From contig JAUXOK010000009.1 of the NCBI GenBank assembly GCA_030682255.1, positions 1 to 50,427 of the forward strand: a stretch of DNA of 50,427 nucleotides, read 5' to 3'. The stretch is from Bacteroidota bacterium (lineage in GTDB: Bacteria > Bacteroidota > Bacteroidia > NS11-12g > UBA955). The position numbers and the translations under genes are program-made. Positions 17,133 to 27,376 of the stretch are shown here, piece by piece. Below the pieces are notes generated by a model that did not search any database, had not been told where the DNA came from, and was given only the letters and a program-made list of their open reading frames with translations. Position 1 is the first letter of the stretch. Each line of letters starts with the position of its first letter.

Positions 17133-20100
17133 TTGCTTAAAAGAAATATCAAAATATTTTTATTAATGTTGATTTTTTCGGCATTTAGGGATTGTTACTC
17201 ATATAATCCACCTAATGACAATTGCTCAAATGCTCTTGAAATCATAATTGACAAAGATGGCTATGGCATTGGAAGTTTTAAGTCAGGTATTGTTGACGTT
17301 ACACATGCAACAAGAGAAAAAAGCGAACTTTGTTTTAAGGAATTAACAGAAATCGGCAACTGTTCAAAAACTATTTGGTTTAAATTCTACAATGCCAATT
17401 ACAGAAATATTTCTGTAAAACTCAACCAATCAGACAGTTCAATTCCTCAGATTTATGCTGGTTTTAGTGTTTATAAATCTAATTCTTGCAATTTAAATTT
17501 AAATAACTTATCGACACAATTAGTTAGTATTACCAAATTTGGAACTTCAGGCAATGAATATTTAGAAACAGGTTGGTATTTCATTCAAGTGGGTTGTAAT
17601 CAATCTGCTAAAGGTGAACTTTGGATTGACTTAGATGTTTCATATCCCAATCGCCTTAATAACGACCATTATAAAAACCCAAGTGTAATACACAATTACT
17701 TTACCCATACAATTTACTTAAATAATGCGAGTATTGAAGCCGAAGAATACACAACATTACCTAGTTTAGATTTCGACAAAAGCGCTTGGTATAAATTGGA
17801 AATCAATGAACCATTAATGAGTCAAATGCTGTATTTTAAATCTAATGACCCTAGAGAAAAATACAGCAACTATTTATATCGAATATTTGAAGATACATTA
17901 ACTGTAGATTCACTCAAGAATACAAAACCTTTTCTAAAAATCAGAGAAGATGGGTTGATCTTTCATTATAATTGCGAACAAAACATTGAACAAAAGAAAT
18001 ATTTCATGCAAATAATTTCGAAGAGCAATTCGAGTAATTTCTTAAATTTAGGCTGGTCAACATCTAAAAACATAGAAGACAAATGGAATACACCATTAAC
18101 TGATAATATCATTGAATTAAAGCCTAAAGACATTAAAACCGTAAACCGAAGTTTTAATTGTCAAAGTATGATTAAAAATCACTTATGCAATCAACAATTA
18201 CCTGAATACTACATTAATCAATTAGACCGATACAACTCAACACCCCTTTTAGACACTTTTCGTTATGCAGGTTATTCAATTATCAATATAAAAGAAGACG
18301 GGCTTTTTGAATTACAATCTTCTAGTGTTTACAACAATAACGCCAATCAATATTTGTATCAAATTATATATGAAGGTGATATACGTTCAAACTGCAATTT
18401 AAATAAAGTTTTTGATGGCAATAATCGTATTGAAGTTTGCTTAAAAAAAGGTACTTATACCATTTTAACTTGCCTTAAATATATAGAATCCTACGAAGTT
18501 AGGCTAACCTACAAATTATCAAAAAATAATTACCATTACAACTATCATCAAGCAAATAATCCAGATAAATTTACCTATGACTCTAAGCTTTTTCAACTTC
18601 AATCAAGCAGATTGGCCTATTTTAATAATAACATAACAACAGTTGAGATTGATTCTGTAAAAATCAAAGGCAAAATAACCTATAGAGAAGTCTTTATTAC
18701 CGATGATGTGAATGTTGATATTGTTGGCCAATTTTGCTATATTGCCTTATTTAAGGGGCAGCTATCTAAAGGTGAAGCCAAAAAAATACCAAGCATTGAT
18801 TATAAAAAAACATCAAGAGCTTATGGCATCAATACAACAGCTATAAATGGAAATTGCTTGTTTTTATCCAAAGGACATTATACGATTATAACCTATATAG
18901 ATACAAATCAAAAATCTTATGAATGTGCCCCAATTGAGCATTGGGTAAATATTATACCCAATGTAATTTGTCCACCTAACAACAATACAGAACCGGCATT
19001 TGTAACTCCCATTAACCTCAATCAAAATGTTTTATCTAATACAAGTAATTTTGATGGGTTAAATTATATATACAACATTCCACTATGTAAATCTTGTCAA
19101 ACTCAAAACTTTTTTACACCAAACCTGAGTTGTAACAAAAAAAAGATCCCCCTAAATAATAAACTTCATTATTACACCTTCTATTTAGATGAAAATGCAA
19201 GCTTCAATTTAAACACCAACTATGAATTATACAAAGGAAACTGCTTAGAAAACAACGCCATTCTTTTAGATCAAAACAATATCATCTCGCCTTGCAAAAA
19301 CGGCAATATCTGCAATCTTCAAGGCAAACAACAATATACGTTAGTTGCTTTTGTTGATATTTCAAGTAAATATCTAAATAACATTGTAATTACTTTTTCA
19401 AAACATTATCAAACACCCAATGACTTTATTTCCAAATCGTTTAATTTGGGAAATTTTTCATCCAATAAATCAGAGGAATCCCCTGTTTCTAAAATTACTT
19501 GTCATACCAATACCAATATGACACAAATCAATAAAAATGATTATTACTACAAACCAACTTACAATTTACCATTTTTAGATACACTAAACAACAAAAAAAA
19601 CAACAATTCGGGGACTTTATGGTATACTTTTACTGCAAGTGGTAAATTATCGATTGCAATTGATTTAATCTCCAAAAAAACAAGCTATTATGACATTTAT
19701 TTATTCAAATACAAAGGCGATTATAATACAAGCTTTAAACAAGTTTTAAATAATAATTTTGACAGCACACAATTAGAATTTTTGAGTAGGAATTATCAAC
19801 AATATCAAAACATAACCTTTGAGAATAGCTGTGATAACAATCGGTATTTCGTTTTAATTTCAGCTAGTTCTACTTTTAATACAAATGAAGTATCCTTAAA
19901 AATAAATGCAAAACAATCCAATAAAAACAACTTGGGCGATTTGTGTGAAAATGCTGAAACTGGCACATTTAACAATTATGGCAATTACACCCTACAAACA
20001 AGCAACATTTGTCATACTTATGGCAATTCTGCAACAGAAAACCAAGCTTCGGATGATATAAAATCAACTTGGTTTAAAGTGAAAATTACCCAATTAAAAA

Positions 20101-21953
20101 GATTTGAGCTAGGGTTAAGACTTTCTGGTGCATCATTTAAGTCATATAATGTTTATGGTGGCAATTGCAATGCTTTAACAAAACTTATTTCATTAAACAA
20201 TAGCTACTCATATTTCAAACTCAGTTGTATGGGGTCTGGAGAATACTTTATTCAAGTAATAACAAATAAATCTACTAATCAAAATATTTACCTGCAAATT
20301 GAAATTACCCAAGAGAACAATACCACATGTTTGCCTTATGATTTTATTAAACCAATTTCATTTTTCAAATTAGAAGGGGGGTGTCATTTAACAGACACAA
20401 TACAACTCATAAACAATTCAACAAAAGGTGAAGACATTAAGTATTACTGGTATTTAAACGACAGTTTATTAAGCCATGAAACAGATGTTCTGATTCACAG
20501 AAAAAACCCTTTGATTAAACCTGAAAACACATTTAAACTAATTGTTGAAAATACCCTTTTTTATACCAGAGATACATTTGAATTGAAATATCTATTAGAC
20601 ACTACAATATATCAATTTAAAATAAATGGCCCTCAAATATCAACTTGCAGAGACTCACTAAAACTAATTGTAGAAACCGATTTTCGAGATCCTTTAAATT
20701 ATGAATGGAAAACATATAACAACAATCTTGAATATGAGTCTATCTACCATAAAAACTTCACTCCCCCATACAATGTATACTTAAAAGCCTTTAGCGAAAA
20801 TTGTATATTTAGAGATACCTTTATACCTAATGTTATAAAATCTCTTAGAAAATACACAGACACCCTTATATGCCCAGGTGGAAAATATATTTTAAAAAAC
20901 CACCTCAACAACAGATTGATGTGTAATAACAAGCCAATTGCGTTTGGCGATTCAATGATATTTTTAGAATCTCAAAATCTAAGAATAGATTATCTAGAAA
21001 ATTATTGCCGATATTTTGATTCGGTAGATTTAGTGATAGAGAAAGGTGAAAAACTTTTAAACATCAAAGAAAACAAGTTTTATTGCGATGAAAAATCATT
21101 AATATTGGAATACACCAAAGAGCCTTTGCTCAACTACAATTGGAATACTGGCGAAACAACGCCTTCAATTAGTGTTGATAAATCCGGTATCTATAAATTA
21201 AAAGGCGACTTTTCTAAATGTAGGAGCTTAGATTACACTTGGAATATAACATTTGAAAAAGTTAAAACCAATAGGTTAAGAGATTCAGTAGTATGCATTA
21301 ATCAAAACATTGAATTTAGCAGTCCATATCCCTTAGATTTTAAAATCATTGAGAAAACACCAAAAGAACAGATTGTTAAAATCAATCAGAAAAAAAATTT
21401 AATATTGAAAGTAAAACGAGGCGAATGTGAAATAAATGACACCGCAATAATCGATGTCTATCAATCAAAGTCGGCTGAAATTGACAGTTTAACTTGCAAC
21501 CATTCTATGCCATTCAAATTCATATTAGATGCAGGTGAGGCATTACAATATCATTGGTATCAACAACAATTTCGTCAAAGATTTTTGAGTATTCCTAATT
21601 ATGGCCGCTATCCTGTAGAAAGAATTGATGAAAACAATTGCAAAGACACTCAATTTTTCAATGTTATTACCAATTGTGAATTCAATGTTTTTGTCCCTAA
21701 CATCTTTACACCAAACAATGATGAAAACAACGAAATATTTAAACCTATTTTAAGTGGAAAATACAATCAATTTTACTTAAAAATCATAAACCGATGGGGT
21801 GAAATTATTTATGAATCAAATTCTACAGAAGGCTGGAATGGCTTTTACAAAGGCAAATTAGTCAGTCAAGGTATATATGCTTATCAAGTAAAAGTAATAG
21901 ATCAAACCAATAAAACTTATTATTACAACGGTAGTTTTACCCTGTTGTATTAA
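17133..21953 (+). CDS. Giant T9SS type B (CHU_C) surface protein, 1606 aa
   Basis: The start is taken as TTG 17133, which gives a typical signal peptide (LKRNIKIFLLMLIFSAFRDCYS) after the candidate promoter box. The first ATG downstream would cut the signal peptide. Several modules resemble pre-peptidase C-terminal (PPC-like) domains: NPPNDNCSNALEI with TIWFKFYN, then a stretch with GTLWYTFTASGKLSI, then NLGDLCENAE with STWFKVKIT. Ig/PKD-like parts follow. The last 85 or so residues are a gliding-motility-associated type B sorting domain: VFVPNIFTPNNDENNEIFKP, INRWGEIIYES, WNGFYKGKLVSQGIYAYQV. It is predicted to be exported by T9SS and attached to the surface. No enzyme motif was seen. It ends 8 bases from the convergent ald gene. 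Confidence 0.82.
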   Translation: MLKRNIKIFLLMLIFSAFRDCYSYNPPNDNCSNALEIIIDKDGYGIGSFKSGIVDVTHATREKSELCFKELTEIGNCSKTIWFKFYNANYRNISVKLNQSDSSIPQIYAGFSVYKSNSCNLNLNNLSTQLVSITKFGTSGNEYLETGWYFIQVGCNQSAKGELWIDLDVSYPNRLNNDHYKNPSVIHNYFTHTIYLNNASIEAEEYTTLPSLDFDKSAWYKLEINEPLMSQMLYFKSNDPREKYSNYLYRIFEDTLTVDSLKNTKPFLKIREDGLIFHYNCEQNIEQKKYFMQIISKSNSSNFLNLGWSTSKNIEDKWNTPLTDNIIELKPKDIKTVNRSFNCQSMIKNHLCNQQLPEYYINQLDRYNSTPLLDTFRYAGYSIINIKEDGLFELQSSSVYNNNANQYLYQIIYEGDIRSNCNLNKVFDGNNRIEVCLKKGTYTILTCLKYIESYEVRLTYKLSKNNYHYNYHQANNPDKFTYDSKLFQLQSSRLAYFNNNITTVEIDSVKIKGKITYREVFITDDVNVDIVGQFCYIALFKGQLSKGEAKKIPSIDYKKTSRAYGINTTAINGNCLFLSKGHYTIITYIDTNQKSYECAPIEHWVNIIPNVICPPNNNTEPAFVTPINLNQNVLSNTSNFDGLNYIYNIPLCKSCQTQNFFTPNLSCNKKKIPLNNKLHYYTFYLDENASFNLNTNYELYKGNCLENNAILLDQNNIISPCKNGNICNLQGKQQYTLVAFVDISSKYLNNIVITFSKHYQTPNDFISKSFNLGNFSSNKSEESPVSKITCHTNTNMTQINKNDYYYKPTYNLPFLDTLNNKKNNNSGTLWYTFTASGKLSIAIDLISKKTSYYDIYLFKYKGDYNTSFKQVLNNNFDSTQLEFLSRNYQQYQNITFENSCDNNRYFVLISASSTFNTNEVSLKINAKQSNKNNLGDLCENAETGTFNNYGNYTLQTSNICHTYGNSATENQASDDIKSTWFKVKITQLKRFELGLRLSGASFKSYNVYGGNCNALTKLISLNNSYSYFKLSCMGSGEYFIQVITNKSTNQNIYLQIEITQENNTTCLPYDFIKPISFFKLEGGCHLTDTIQLINNSTKGEDIKYYWYLNDSLLSHETDVLIHRKNPLIKPENTFKLIVENTLFYTRDTFELKYLLDTTIYQFKINGPQISTCRDSLKLIVETDFRDPLNYEWKTYNNNLEYESIYHKNFTPPYNVYLKAFSENCIFRDTFIPNVIKSLRKYTDTLICPGGKYILKNHLNNRLMCNNKPIAFGDSMIFLESQNLRIDYLENYCRYFDSVDLVIEKGEKLLNIKENKFYCDEKSLILEYTKEPLLNYNWNTGETTPSISVDKSGIYKLKGDFSKCRSLDYTWNITFEKVKTNRLRDSVVCINQNIEFSSPYPLDFKIIEKTPKEQIVKINQKKNLILKVKRGECEINDTAIIDVYQSKSAEIDSLTCNHSMPFKFILDAGEALQYHWYQQQFRQRFLSIPNYGRYPVERIDENNCKDTQFFNVITNCEFNVFVPNIFTPNNDENNEIFKPILSGKYNQFYLKIINRWGEIIYESNSTEGWNGFYKGKLVSQGIYAYQVKVIDQTNKTYYYNGSFTLLY

Positions 21954-21961
21954 GTCATTAT

Positions 21962-23194
21962 TTAAAACACATTTAACAACAAATTCAAATCTTTGTATTG
22001 CATACCAAATTTTTTGGCTAAATCTTCATTCACCAATTGTCCTTTGTAAATGTATACGCCTTGCCTGAAACCTTTGGCAATTTTAATTAATTCATGAAAT
22101 CCACCATAATTAGAAATATCGTTCATCATGGGGGTAAAAATATTGCTTAATGCATAGCTTGCTGTTCGAGAAACTCTTGCTGTTATATTGGGCACGCAAT
22201 AATGAATCACATTGTGTTTTTTGTAAATTGGATTTTTATGATTGGTAATTTCAGAAGTTTCAAATATACCCCCTTGATCTATGCTTACATCTATAATCAT
22301 ACTATTCGGCTTCATTTGACTGACCATATTTTCTGAAACCACAACAGGACTCCTACCCTTTTCTCCTCTTAAAGCGCCAATTGCTACATCACAAGTTCTC
22401 AGAGCTTCAGCTAAAATATTAGGTTGTATGGTTGATGTAAATATTTTTTCACCGATATTATCCTGAAGTCTTCGTAATCTATACAATTCATTATCGAAAA
22501 CTTTAACATTGGCTCCTAATCCAATGGCAGCTTTACACGCAAATTCACCTACTGCTCCTGCACCAATGATTACGATTTGAGTTGGTGGAATCCCAGTAAA
22601 TCCGCCCAAAAGTTCTCCTTTTCCGATATTAGCATTATTTAAGTATTCTGAAGCTAAAAGAATAGATGCATGTCCAGCTAACTCGCTCATGGTTCTTATA
22701 ATTGGAAAGAAACCAGAATCATCTTGAAGAAATTCATATGCGATGGCATTGACCCTTTTGAGTAATAATTTATTTAAAGAAACAGGATTAATCTGATCCA
22801 ATTGAAGCGCAGACAAAAGCAATTGGTCTGGTCTCATCAATTCAATTTCGCTATCAGTTAAGGGTTCAATTTTTAATATAATATCAGCTTTAAAAATTTC
22901 CTCGTGCGATTTTACAATCATAGCACCTGCTTCGCTATATTTTGCATCACTGAAATTGCTAGCATTACCAGCTTTAGATTCAATCATAATATCATGACCA
23001 TTGTTTACTAAAAACTCTACTGCCGAAGGCGACAATGGCACTCTATTTTCTTGAGCTGTTGTTTCCCTTGGAATGCCAATAAATAGTTTTTTGTTATTTG
23101 TTTCTAATGGTGCAGCCATTTCAAGTGGATGCATCGCGTATGCCTCTTTTACAATATCTTTAAAGGTTATAATACCTTTTTTTGGTTCATTCAT
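21962..23194 (-). CDS. ald: Alanine dehydrogenase, 410 aa
   Basis: It belongs to the AlaDH/PNT family and interconverts L-alanine and pyruvate plus ammonia with NAD. Family marks are GIPRETTAQENRVPLSPSAV, the Lys of DIILKIEPLT, RTMSELAGHASI, and the NAD-binding IVIIGAGAVGEFACKAAIGL, followed by SMIIDVSIDQGG. A long frame starts with GTG 23260, but that codon overlaps the -33 element of a well-matched promoter, so ATG 23194 is chosen. A transhydrogenase alpha subunit is the main alternative, but no beta subunit is adjacent. Confidence 0.88.
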   Translation of the reverse strand: MNEPKKGIITFKDIVKEAYAMHPLEMAAPLETNNKKLFIGIPRETTAQENRVPLSPSAVEFLVNNGHDIMIESKAGNASNFSDAKYSEAGAMIVKSHEEIFKADIILKIEPLTDSEIELMRPDQLLLSALQLDQINPVSLNKLLLKRVNAIAYEFLQDDSGFFPIIRTMSELAGHASILLASEYLNNANIGKGELLGGFTGIPPTQIVIIGAGAVGEFACKAAIGLGANVKVFDNELYRLRRLQDNIGEKIFTSTIQPNILAEALRTCDVAIGALRGEKGRSPVVVSENMVSQMKPNSMIIDVSIDQGGIFETSEITNHKNPIYKKHNVIHYCVPNITARVSRTASYALSNIFTPMMNDISNYGGFHELIKIAKGFRQGVYIYKGQLVNEDLAKKFGMQYKDLNLLLNVF

Positions 23195-23226
23195 TGAATT
23201 GTGTATGATTAATTGTTCAGTTCTTA

Positions 23227-23257
23227 CAAAATTAGTATTAAAATTGTATAATTCAAA
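23227..23257 (-). promoter_or_regulatory. Promoter of ald (TTTG-N19-TAATTTTG)
   Basis: On the minus strand TTTG (23257-23254) and TAATTTTG (23234-23227) are separated by exactly 19 bases, a full match to the Bacteroidota consensus. It decides the ald start at 23194. Confidence 0.7.
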
Positions 23258-23278
23258 CACTTTAACACAATAAATAGG

Positions 23279-23309
23279 TTGTTATTTGCGTTATCAAAGT
23301 TTAAATTTG
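23279..23309 (+). promoter_or_regulatory. Promoter of the lytic transglycosylase gene (TTG-N20-TAAATTTG)
   Basis: TTG (23279-23281) and TAAATTTG (23302-23309) are 20 bases apart. Transcription would start near 23316, giving a leader of about 27 bases before ATG 23343. It is back to back with the ald promoter. Confidence 0.6.
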
Positions 23310-23342
23310 CAATTCTTTTTAGTTTACCCCATTAGTTAACAC

Positions 23343-24746
23343 ATGAAAAAAATAATCTCAACACAATTATTAACCGCTATGTTGCTGTTGATTTCTATGC
23401 ATGTAGTTGCTCAGCACTCCAATTACAATTCCATCAAAAGAATAGATAGTTTAACCCATGTCTTCATGGAAAACACCCTTGGTACACCCATGCCATATTT
23501 AACAACAGATGAAATTTTAACCTTATCTGAAGAACGTTTTTATAGATTAGTAGATTCAATGGCAACGGTTGTTCCTTTTAAGTTCGACCAAACTGTCAGA
23601 ACACAAATGCACTACATGAAAAATCCTGCTAGCTCCTTTTTAACCAAAGCTAGTTTAAGGAAAAATTTATATTTTAGAGTTTTTGAAGAGGTGTTAGATA
23701 AAAAAGGGATGCCTGATGAAATTAAATACCTTTCTATTGTTGAATCTCTTTTAAGTACCAACGCTGAAAGTTGGTGTGGTGCTACAGGCTTGTGGCAATT
23801 TATGCCAGCAACTGGTAGAATGATGGATTTATCCATAAATCAAGACATTGACGAAAGAAAAGACATCTATAAAAGCACAGAAAAAGCATGCGATTATTTA
23901 CTTTCCATGTATAATCTTTATGGAGATTGGCTTCTAGCCCTTGCAGCATACAATGGTGGTCCAGGCAATGTAAACAAAGCCATTCGACACTCTGGAGGCA
24001 AAAGAACTTTTTGGGAAATCAAAAACCACTTACCCAAGGAAACTCAAAACTACGTGCCTAAATTTCTAGCTACTACTTTCTTAATGACTTTTTCGCCTCC
24101 CAATCCTTTAGAAGATAGTCATCTTTTAAAAGAACATGAAACCTTGGTTCCAGTTGTTTTATGTTGTGAGGTTGACTTAAAATACATTTGCGCTTTAGTT
24201 GAAATTAGCGACCACGAACAACTTGAATGGAACAGTGTCTATAAAAACGGTTTTATTCCTGCAAATATTGAAGCCAAAAAAATTGTACTTCCATACAACA
24301 AAGCCATGAAATTAGCTGCATGGCAAGATAGTGTTTATACAATTAGCAGCCGTTCGTTTATGCCTTCAAATTATATAAAATATGATTATGAAAAAGCTTA
24401 TTACAAGGCTAAAAAGGGACAAACATTAAGTCAAATTGCTGATATTCATGGTGTTTCTATTTCCAATTTAAAAAAATGGAATCATATAAAATCCAGCAAA
24501 ATTGCCCCCGGAAAAACTTTATTGATTCAAAAAAGAAAAGAATCGGTTTTACCCGTTAATAAAATAGATGGCATTGATTTTTTATACTACATCACAGATT
24601 ATGAATATCAAACAATTTCTGACATTTGTTCTAGATTTCCAGAATTTGACATCATAAGAACTTGTCAAGAAAATCAATTAAGCGACATGCACAGCCCCAT
24701 AGGCAAAGGCAAACTTATTAAATTATATTTCACTAACACCATTTAA
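23343..24746 (+). CDS. Membrane-bound lytic murein transglycosylase D-like, 467 aa
   Basis: It cleaves the glycan chain of peptidoglycan with anhydro-sugar formation. After a signal peptide (to VVAQ, residue 24) the SLT domain spans about residues 110-240: catalytic Glu134 in SIVESLLSTNAES, then WCGATGLWQFMPATGR and ALAAYNGGPGNVNKAI. A LysM domain follows near residues 352-400 (KKGQTLSQIADIHGVSISNL), which binds peptidoglycan. This MltD-like layout is common in Bacteroidota. It heads a run of + strand genes with short spacing (DUF4837, purN, phospholipase-like). Confidence 0.92.
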   Translation: MKKIISTQLLTAMLLLISMHVVAQHSNYNSIKRIDSLTHVFMENTLGTPMPYLTTDEILTLSEERFYRLVDSMATVVPFKFDQTVRTQMHYMKNPASSFLTKASLRKNLYFRVFEEVLDKKGMPDEIKYLSIVESLLSTNAESWCGATGLWQFMPATGRMMDLSINQDIDERKDIYKSTEKACDYLLSMYNLYGDWLLALAAYNGGPGNVNKAIRHSGGKRTFWEIKNHLPKETQNYVPKFLATTFLMTFSPPNPLEDSHLLKEHETLVPVVLCCEVDLKYICALVEISDHEQLEWNSVYKNGFIPANIEAKKIVLPYNKAMKLAAWQDSVYTISSRSFMPSNYIKYDYEKAYYKAKKGQTLSQIADIHGVSISNLKKWNHIKSSKIAPGKTLLIQKRKESVLPVNKIDGIDFLYYITDYEYQTISDICSRFPEFDIIRTCQENQLSDMHSPIGKGKLIKLYFTNTI

Positions 24747-24752
24747 AATTTC

Positions 24753-25817
24753 ATGATACATAAAATCAGTACTGTTTTCATTGCCTCTTTGTTTTTTGTC
24801 GCTTGTCAATCAGACGTAAAAAATGAATTACCTAATTCAGTAGGAAAACTTGGCAGTCTTGTTGTGGTTTCAGACATTGAAACTCATCAGGCATTGAACG
24901 AAGATATAGAGAATGTGTTTCTTCAACCTGTGGCATATTTGCCAGCAGGAGAGCCGATGTTTGAATTGGTAAAACCAGACCCATATGATTTTCAAAGATT
25001 CTTTTTTAATCATAAATCTGTTTTTGTAATGATTACAGCCAATAACTTAGACGCAATGCAAGAGCTTTTGCAACCTTTCACAAAAGCAACTATAGATAAA
25101 TTGATAAACGATACTTCGGCCGTATTGATGAGTAAAACCAATTTATTTGCCAAACATCAACATGTTGTTTATCTATTTGGAAAAAACCACCAAGATTTAA
25201 GAAATAAATTTTTGAAGGCACAAACCCAAATCTTAGAAACTTTGCTCGAGCTAGAAATCAAAGATCAACACGACAAAATGTACAAAGATTCCTTAACACT
25301 AAGTCATTATGAAAAAATGATGAAAGATAGTTTAGGTTTAACTATTAAAGTGCCCGAATACTTTACAATGAAGCGTATTCAAAACAATGTTTATTGGTTT
25401 CAAATGGATGCAACAGAAGGCGAAACACCAAAAAACATTGGATTACTAGTTCACTCATATCCTTATCAAGACACTTTAGATTTCAGTTATGCCTCAATAA
25501 TCGCCAAAAGAGATTCTGTTTGCAAATATTTAATTGCAGGCGAATTACCTGGCACCTATATGGGAACCACCGAAAGCAAATATTATCCACCCCGATTTAA
25601 AAATATTATTGAACACAAAGGACGCTATTGCTCCAAAATCAGAGGTTGGTGGACCATCAAAGGATTAAGCCAAGCAGGTCCATTTATCAGATACGTAATT
25701 CACATGCCCGAACGAAACAGCTTATTTGTTTTTGAAGGCTTTGTTTACAAACCAAATTTAAATACAAAAGAAAGAGACTTAAGACTTATTGAGGCCATTG
25801 CTCAAAGTATTCGTTAA
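24753..25817 (+). CDS. DUF4837 family lipoprotein, 354 aa
   Basis: It is a predicted lipoprotein with the lipobox at FFVACQ (Cys near residue 19). The N-terminal LPNSVGKLGSLVVVSD and the following PDPYDFQRFFFNHKSVFVMI are the marks of DUF4837, a Bacteroidota family of unknown role. The C-terminal half has GRYCSKIRGWWTIKGLSQAG. It lies 6 bases after the transglycosylase gene, and the pair may act together in the envelope; that link is inference. Confidence 0.88.
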   Translation: MIHKISTVFIASLFFVACQSDVKNELPNSVGKLGSLVVVSDIETHQALNEDIENVFLQPVAYLPAGEPMFELVKPDPYDFQRFFFNHKSVFVMITANNLDAMQELLQPFTKATIDKLINDTSAVLMSKTNLFAKHQHVVYLFGKNHQDLRNKFLKAQTQILETLLELEIKDQHDKMYKDSLTLSHYEKMMKDSLGLTIKVPEYFTMKRIQNNVYWFQMDATEGETPKNIGLLVHSYPYQDTLDFSYASIIAKRDSVCKYLIAGELPGTYMGTTESKYYPPRFKNIIEHKGRYCSKIRGWWTIKGLSQAGPFIRYVIHMPERNSLFVFEGFVYKPNLNTKERDLRLIEAIAQSIR

Positions 25818-25828
25818 TACACATCACA

Positions 25829-26407
25829 ATGTCTGAACAAGAAAAAAACATCGTCATATTTGCATCAGGTGGTGGTACAAATGCATTGAATATCATTCAT
25901 CATTTTAATAAAAGTGGTCAAGCTAAGGTTTCTGCTATTTTTACTAACAATAAAGAAGCTGGTGTAATCAACAAAGCAATAGAAAACAGAGTGGCTGTTC
26001 AGTATTTTAATAGAAAGGATTTTTACGAAACCACTAACATAATTGATTGGGTTAATATCTACAAACCCGATATTATAGTTTTAGCCGGTTTTTTATGGTT
26101 AGTACCTGGTAGTTTTATTCAAGCTTTCAATGGCAAAATCATCAATTTACACCCTGCTCTATTACCTAAATTTGGAGGCAAAGGCATGTATGGCAGAAAT
26201 GTCCATCAAGCAGTTTTAGATGCAGGCGTTACAGAAACAGGCATAACCATTCATTACGTAAACGAGGATTATGATAAAGGTGAAATTATTCTTCAAGAAA
26301 AATTTAATTTATCTCACTTTGATGACGTATCAAGCATCGAACAAAAAATCCATCAATTGGAATATATTCAACTTCCAAAAGCTATTGAAATAGTTTTAGG
26401 TTTATGA
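25829..26407 (+). CDS. purN: Phosphoribosylglycinamide formyltransferase, 192 aa
   Basis: This is the folate-dependent GAR transformylase of purine synthesis. It shows ASGGGTNAL (12-20) in the phosphate-binding loop, GFLWLVP (87-93), the catalytic Asn106 and His108 in INLHPALLPKFGG, and the catalytic Asp in VNEDYDKGEII (144-154). The length fits PurN. The next gene overlaps its stop as ATGA (26404-26407). purB is also in this window but in a separate unit. Confidence 0.95.
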   Translation: MSEQEKNIVIFASGGGTNALNIIHHFNKSGQAKVSAIFTNNKEAGVINKAIENRVAVQYFNRKDFYETTNIIDWVNIYKPDIIVLAGFLWLVPGSFIQAFNGKIINLHPALLPKFGGKGMYGRNVHQAVLDAGVTETGITIHYVNEDYDKGEIILQEKFNLSHFDDVSSIEQKIHQLEYIQLPKAIEIVLGL

Positions 26408-27357
26408 AAACAGTTTTTTATTTAATCAGCATTTTTATATCAAGCACTTTGCATGGTTGGGGATTTTATGCCCACAAAAAAATCAACGAGATTGCAATCT
26501 TCACCTTACCAAAACCTTTGTTTGGATTTTATAAATCACATGTAGATTACATCAAAGAACACGCAGTAGATGCAGACAAAAGAAGATATAGAGTAGCAGA
26601 TGAAGCATGTAGGCATTTTTTAGATGGTGATTTCTACGAGTGTTGCTTACCAATAGATACCATTCCGAAATACTACAAAGATGCAGTTTTGAAATATTCT
26701 GAAGACACTGTTTTAGCTCATGGTATTGTGCCTTGGTATATTCAAACCATGATGTATCGATTAACAGAGGCTTTTAAAAACAAGGATTTAGATAAAATAC
26801 TTAAATACAGTGCCGACTTGGGTCATTATATTGGTGATTGCCATGTGCCACTTCATACTAGTTCAAACTACAATGGACAAAAAACCAATCAAATAGGCAT
26901 ACATGCATTATGGGAAAGTAGATTGCCTGAATTGTTCGATAAAAACTATGATTATTTTACTGGATTAGCGACTTTTTCAAAAGACCCTTTAACACAAACT
27001 TGGCAAGTTTACTCAGAAAGCTTTGGTTTAGTTGATAGTGTTTTAAAAACTGAAAAAAAAGTGAGCGAAAAATTCTCATTAGACCAAAAATATGCCATGG
27101 AACAAAGAGGCACACAATTGGTTAAAGTGTATTCAAAAGAATTTTCTAAAGCATATCATTTAGCTTTGGGCGATATGGTGGAACAAAGAATGCGAGCTTC
27201 AATTCAAATGTTGGGTAGTTTTTGGTATACTTGTTGGGTAAATGCAGGTCAACCTGATTTAAATTTCGAGAAAAAAGATCCCAATCAGCCTGTTGACAAT
27301 CAAGATGAAACATTACCAAAAGAGCAAGAAAAGATGATTGGCAGAGAGGAAGAGTAA
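26404..27357 (+). CDS. Exported zinc phospholipase C / S1-P1 nuclease-like protein, 317 aa
   Basis: The signal peptide MKTVFYLISIFISSTLHG ends directly before Trp, so the mature N-terminus would be WGFYAHKKI. That fits the Zn-ligating N-terminal Trp of the phospholipase C/S1-P1 superfamily. Further ligand motifs are ACRHFLDGD, DLGHYIGDCHVPLHTS and GIHALWES; the final Glu is as in phospholipase C rather than the Asp of S1/P1 nucleases. It is coupled to purN by a 4-base overlap, though it acts outside the cytoplasm. The C-terminus is acidic and Gln/Glu-rich. Whether it cleaves phospholipid or nucleic acid cannot be decided here. Confidence 0.8.
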   Translation: MKTVFYLISIFISSTLHGWGFYAHKKINEIAIFTLPKPLFGFYKSHVDYIKEHAVDADKRRYRVADEACRHFLDGDFYECCLPIDTIPKYYKDAVLKYSEDTVLAHGIVPWYIQTMMYRLTEAFKNKDLDKILKYSADLGHYIGDCHVPLHTSSNYNGQKTNQIGIHALWESRLPELFDKNYDYFTGLATFSKDPLTQTWQVYSESFGLVDSVLKTEKKVSEKFSLDQKYAMEQRGTQLVKVYSKEFSKAYHLALGDMVEQRMRASIQMLGSFWYTCWVNAGQPDLNFEKKDPNQPVDNQDETLPKEQEKMIGREEE

Positions 27358-27376
27358 ACTATAATTTATTAGACAT

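Noticed and set aside
23195-23260. N-terminal extension of alanine dehydrogenase from GTG 23260
   Set aside because: The codon overlaps the -33 element of a strong promoter match, and the extension is not like the family N-terminus.
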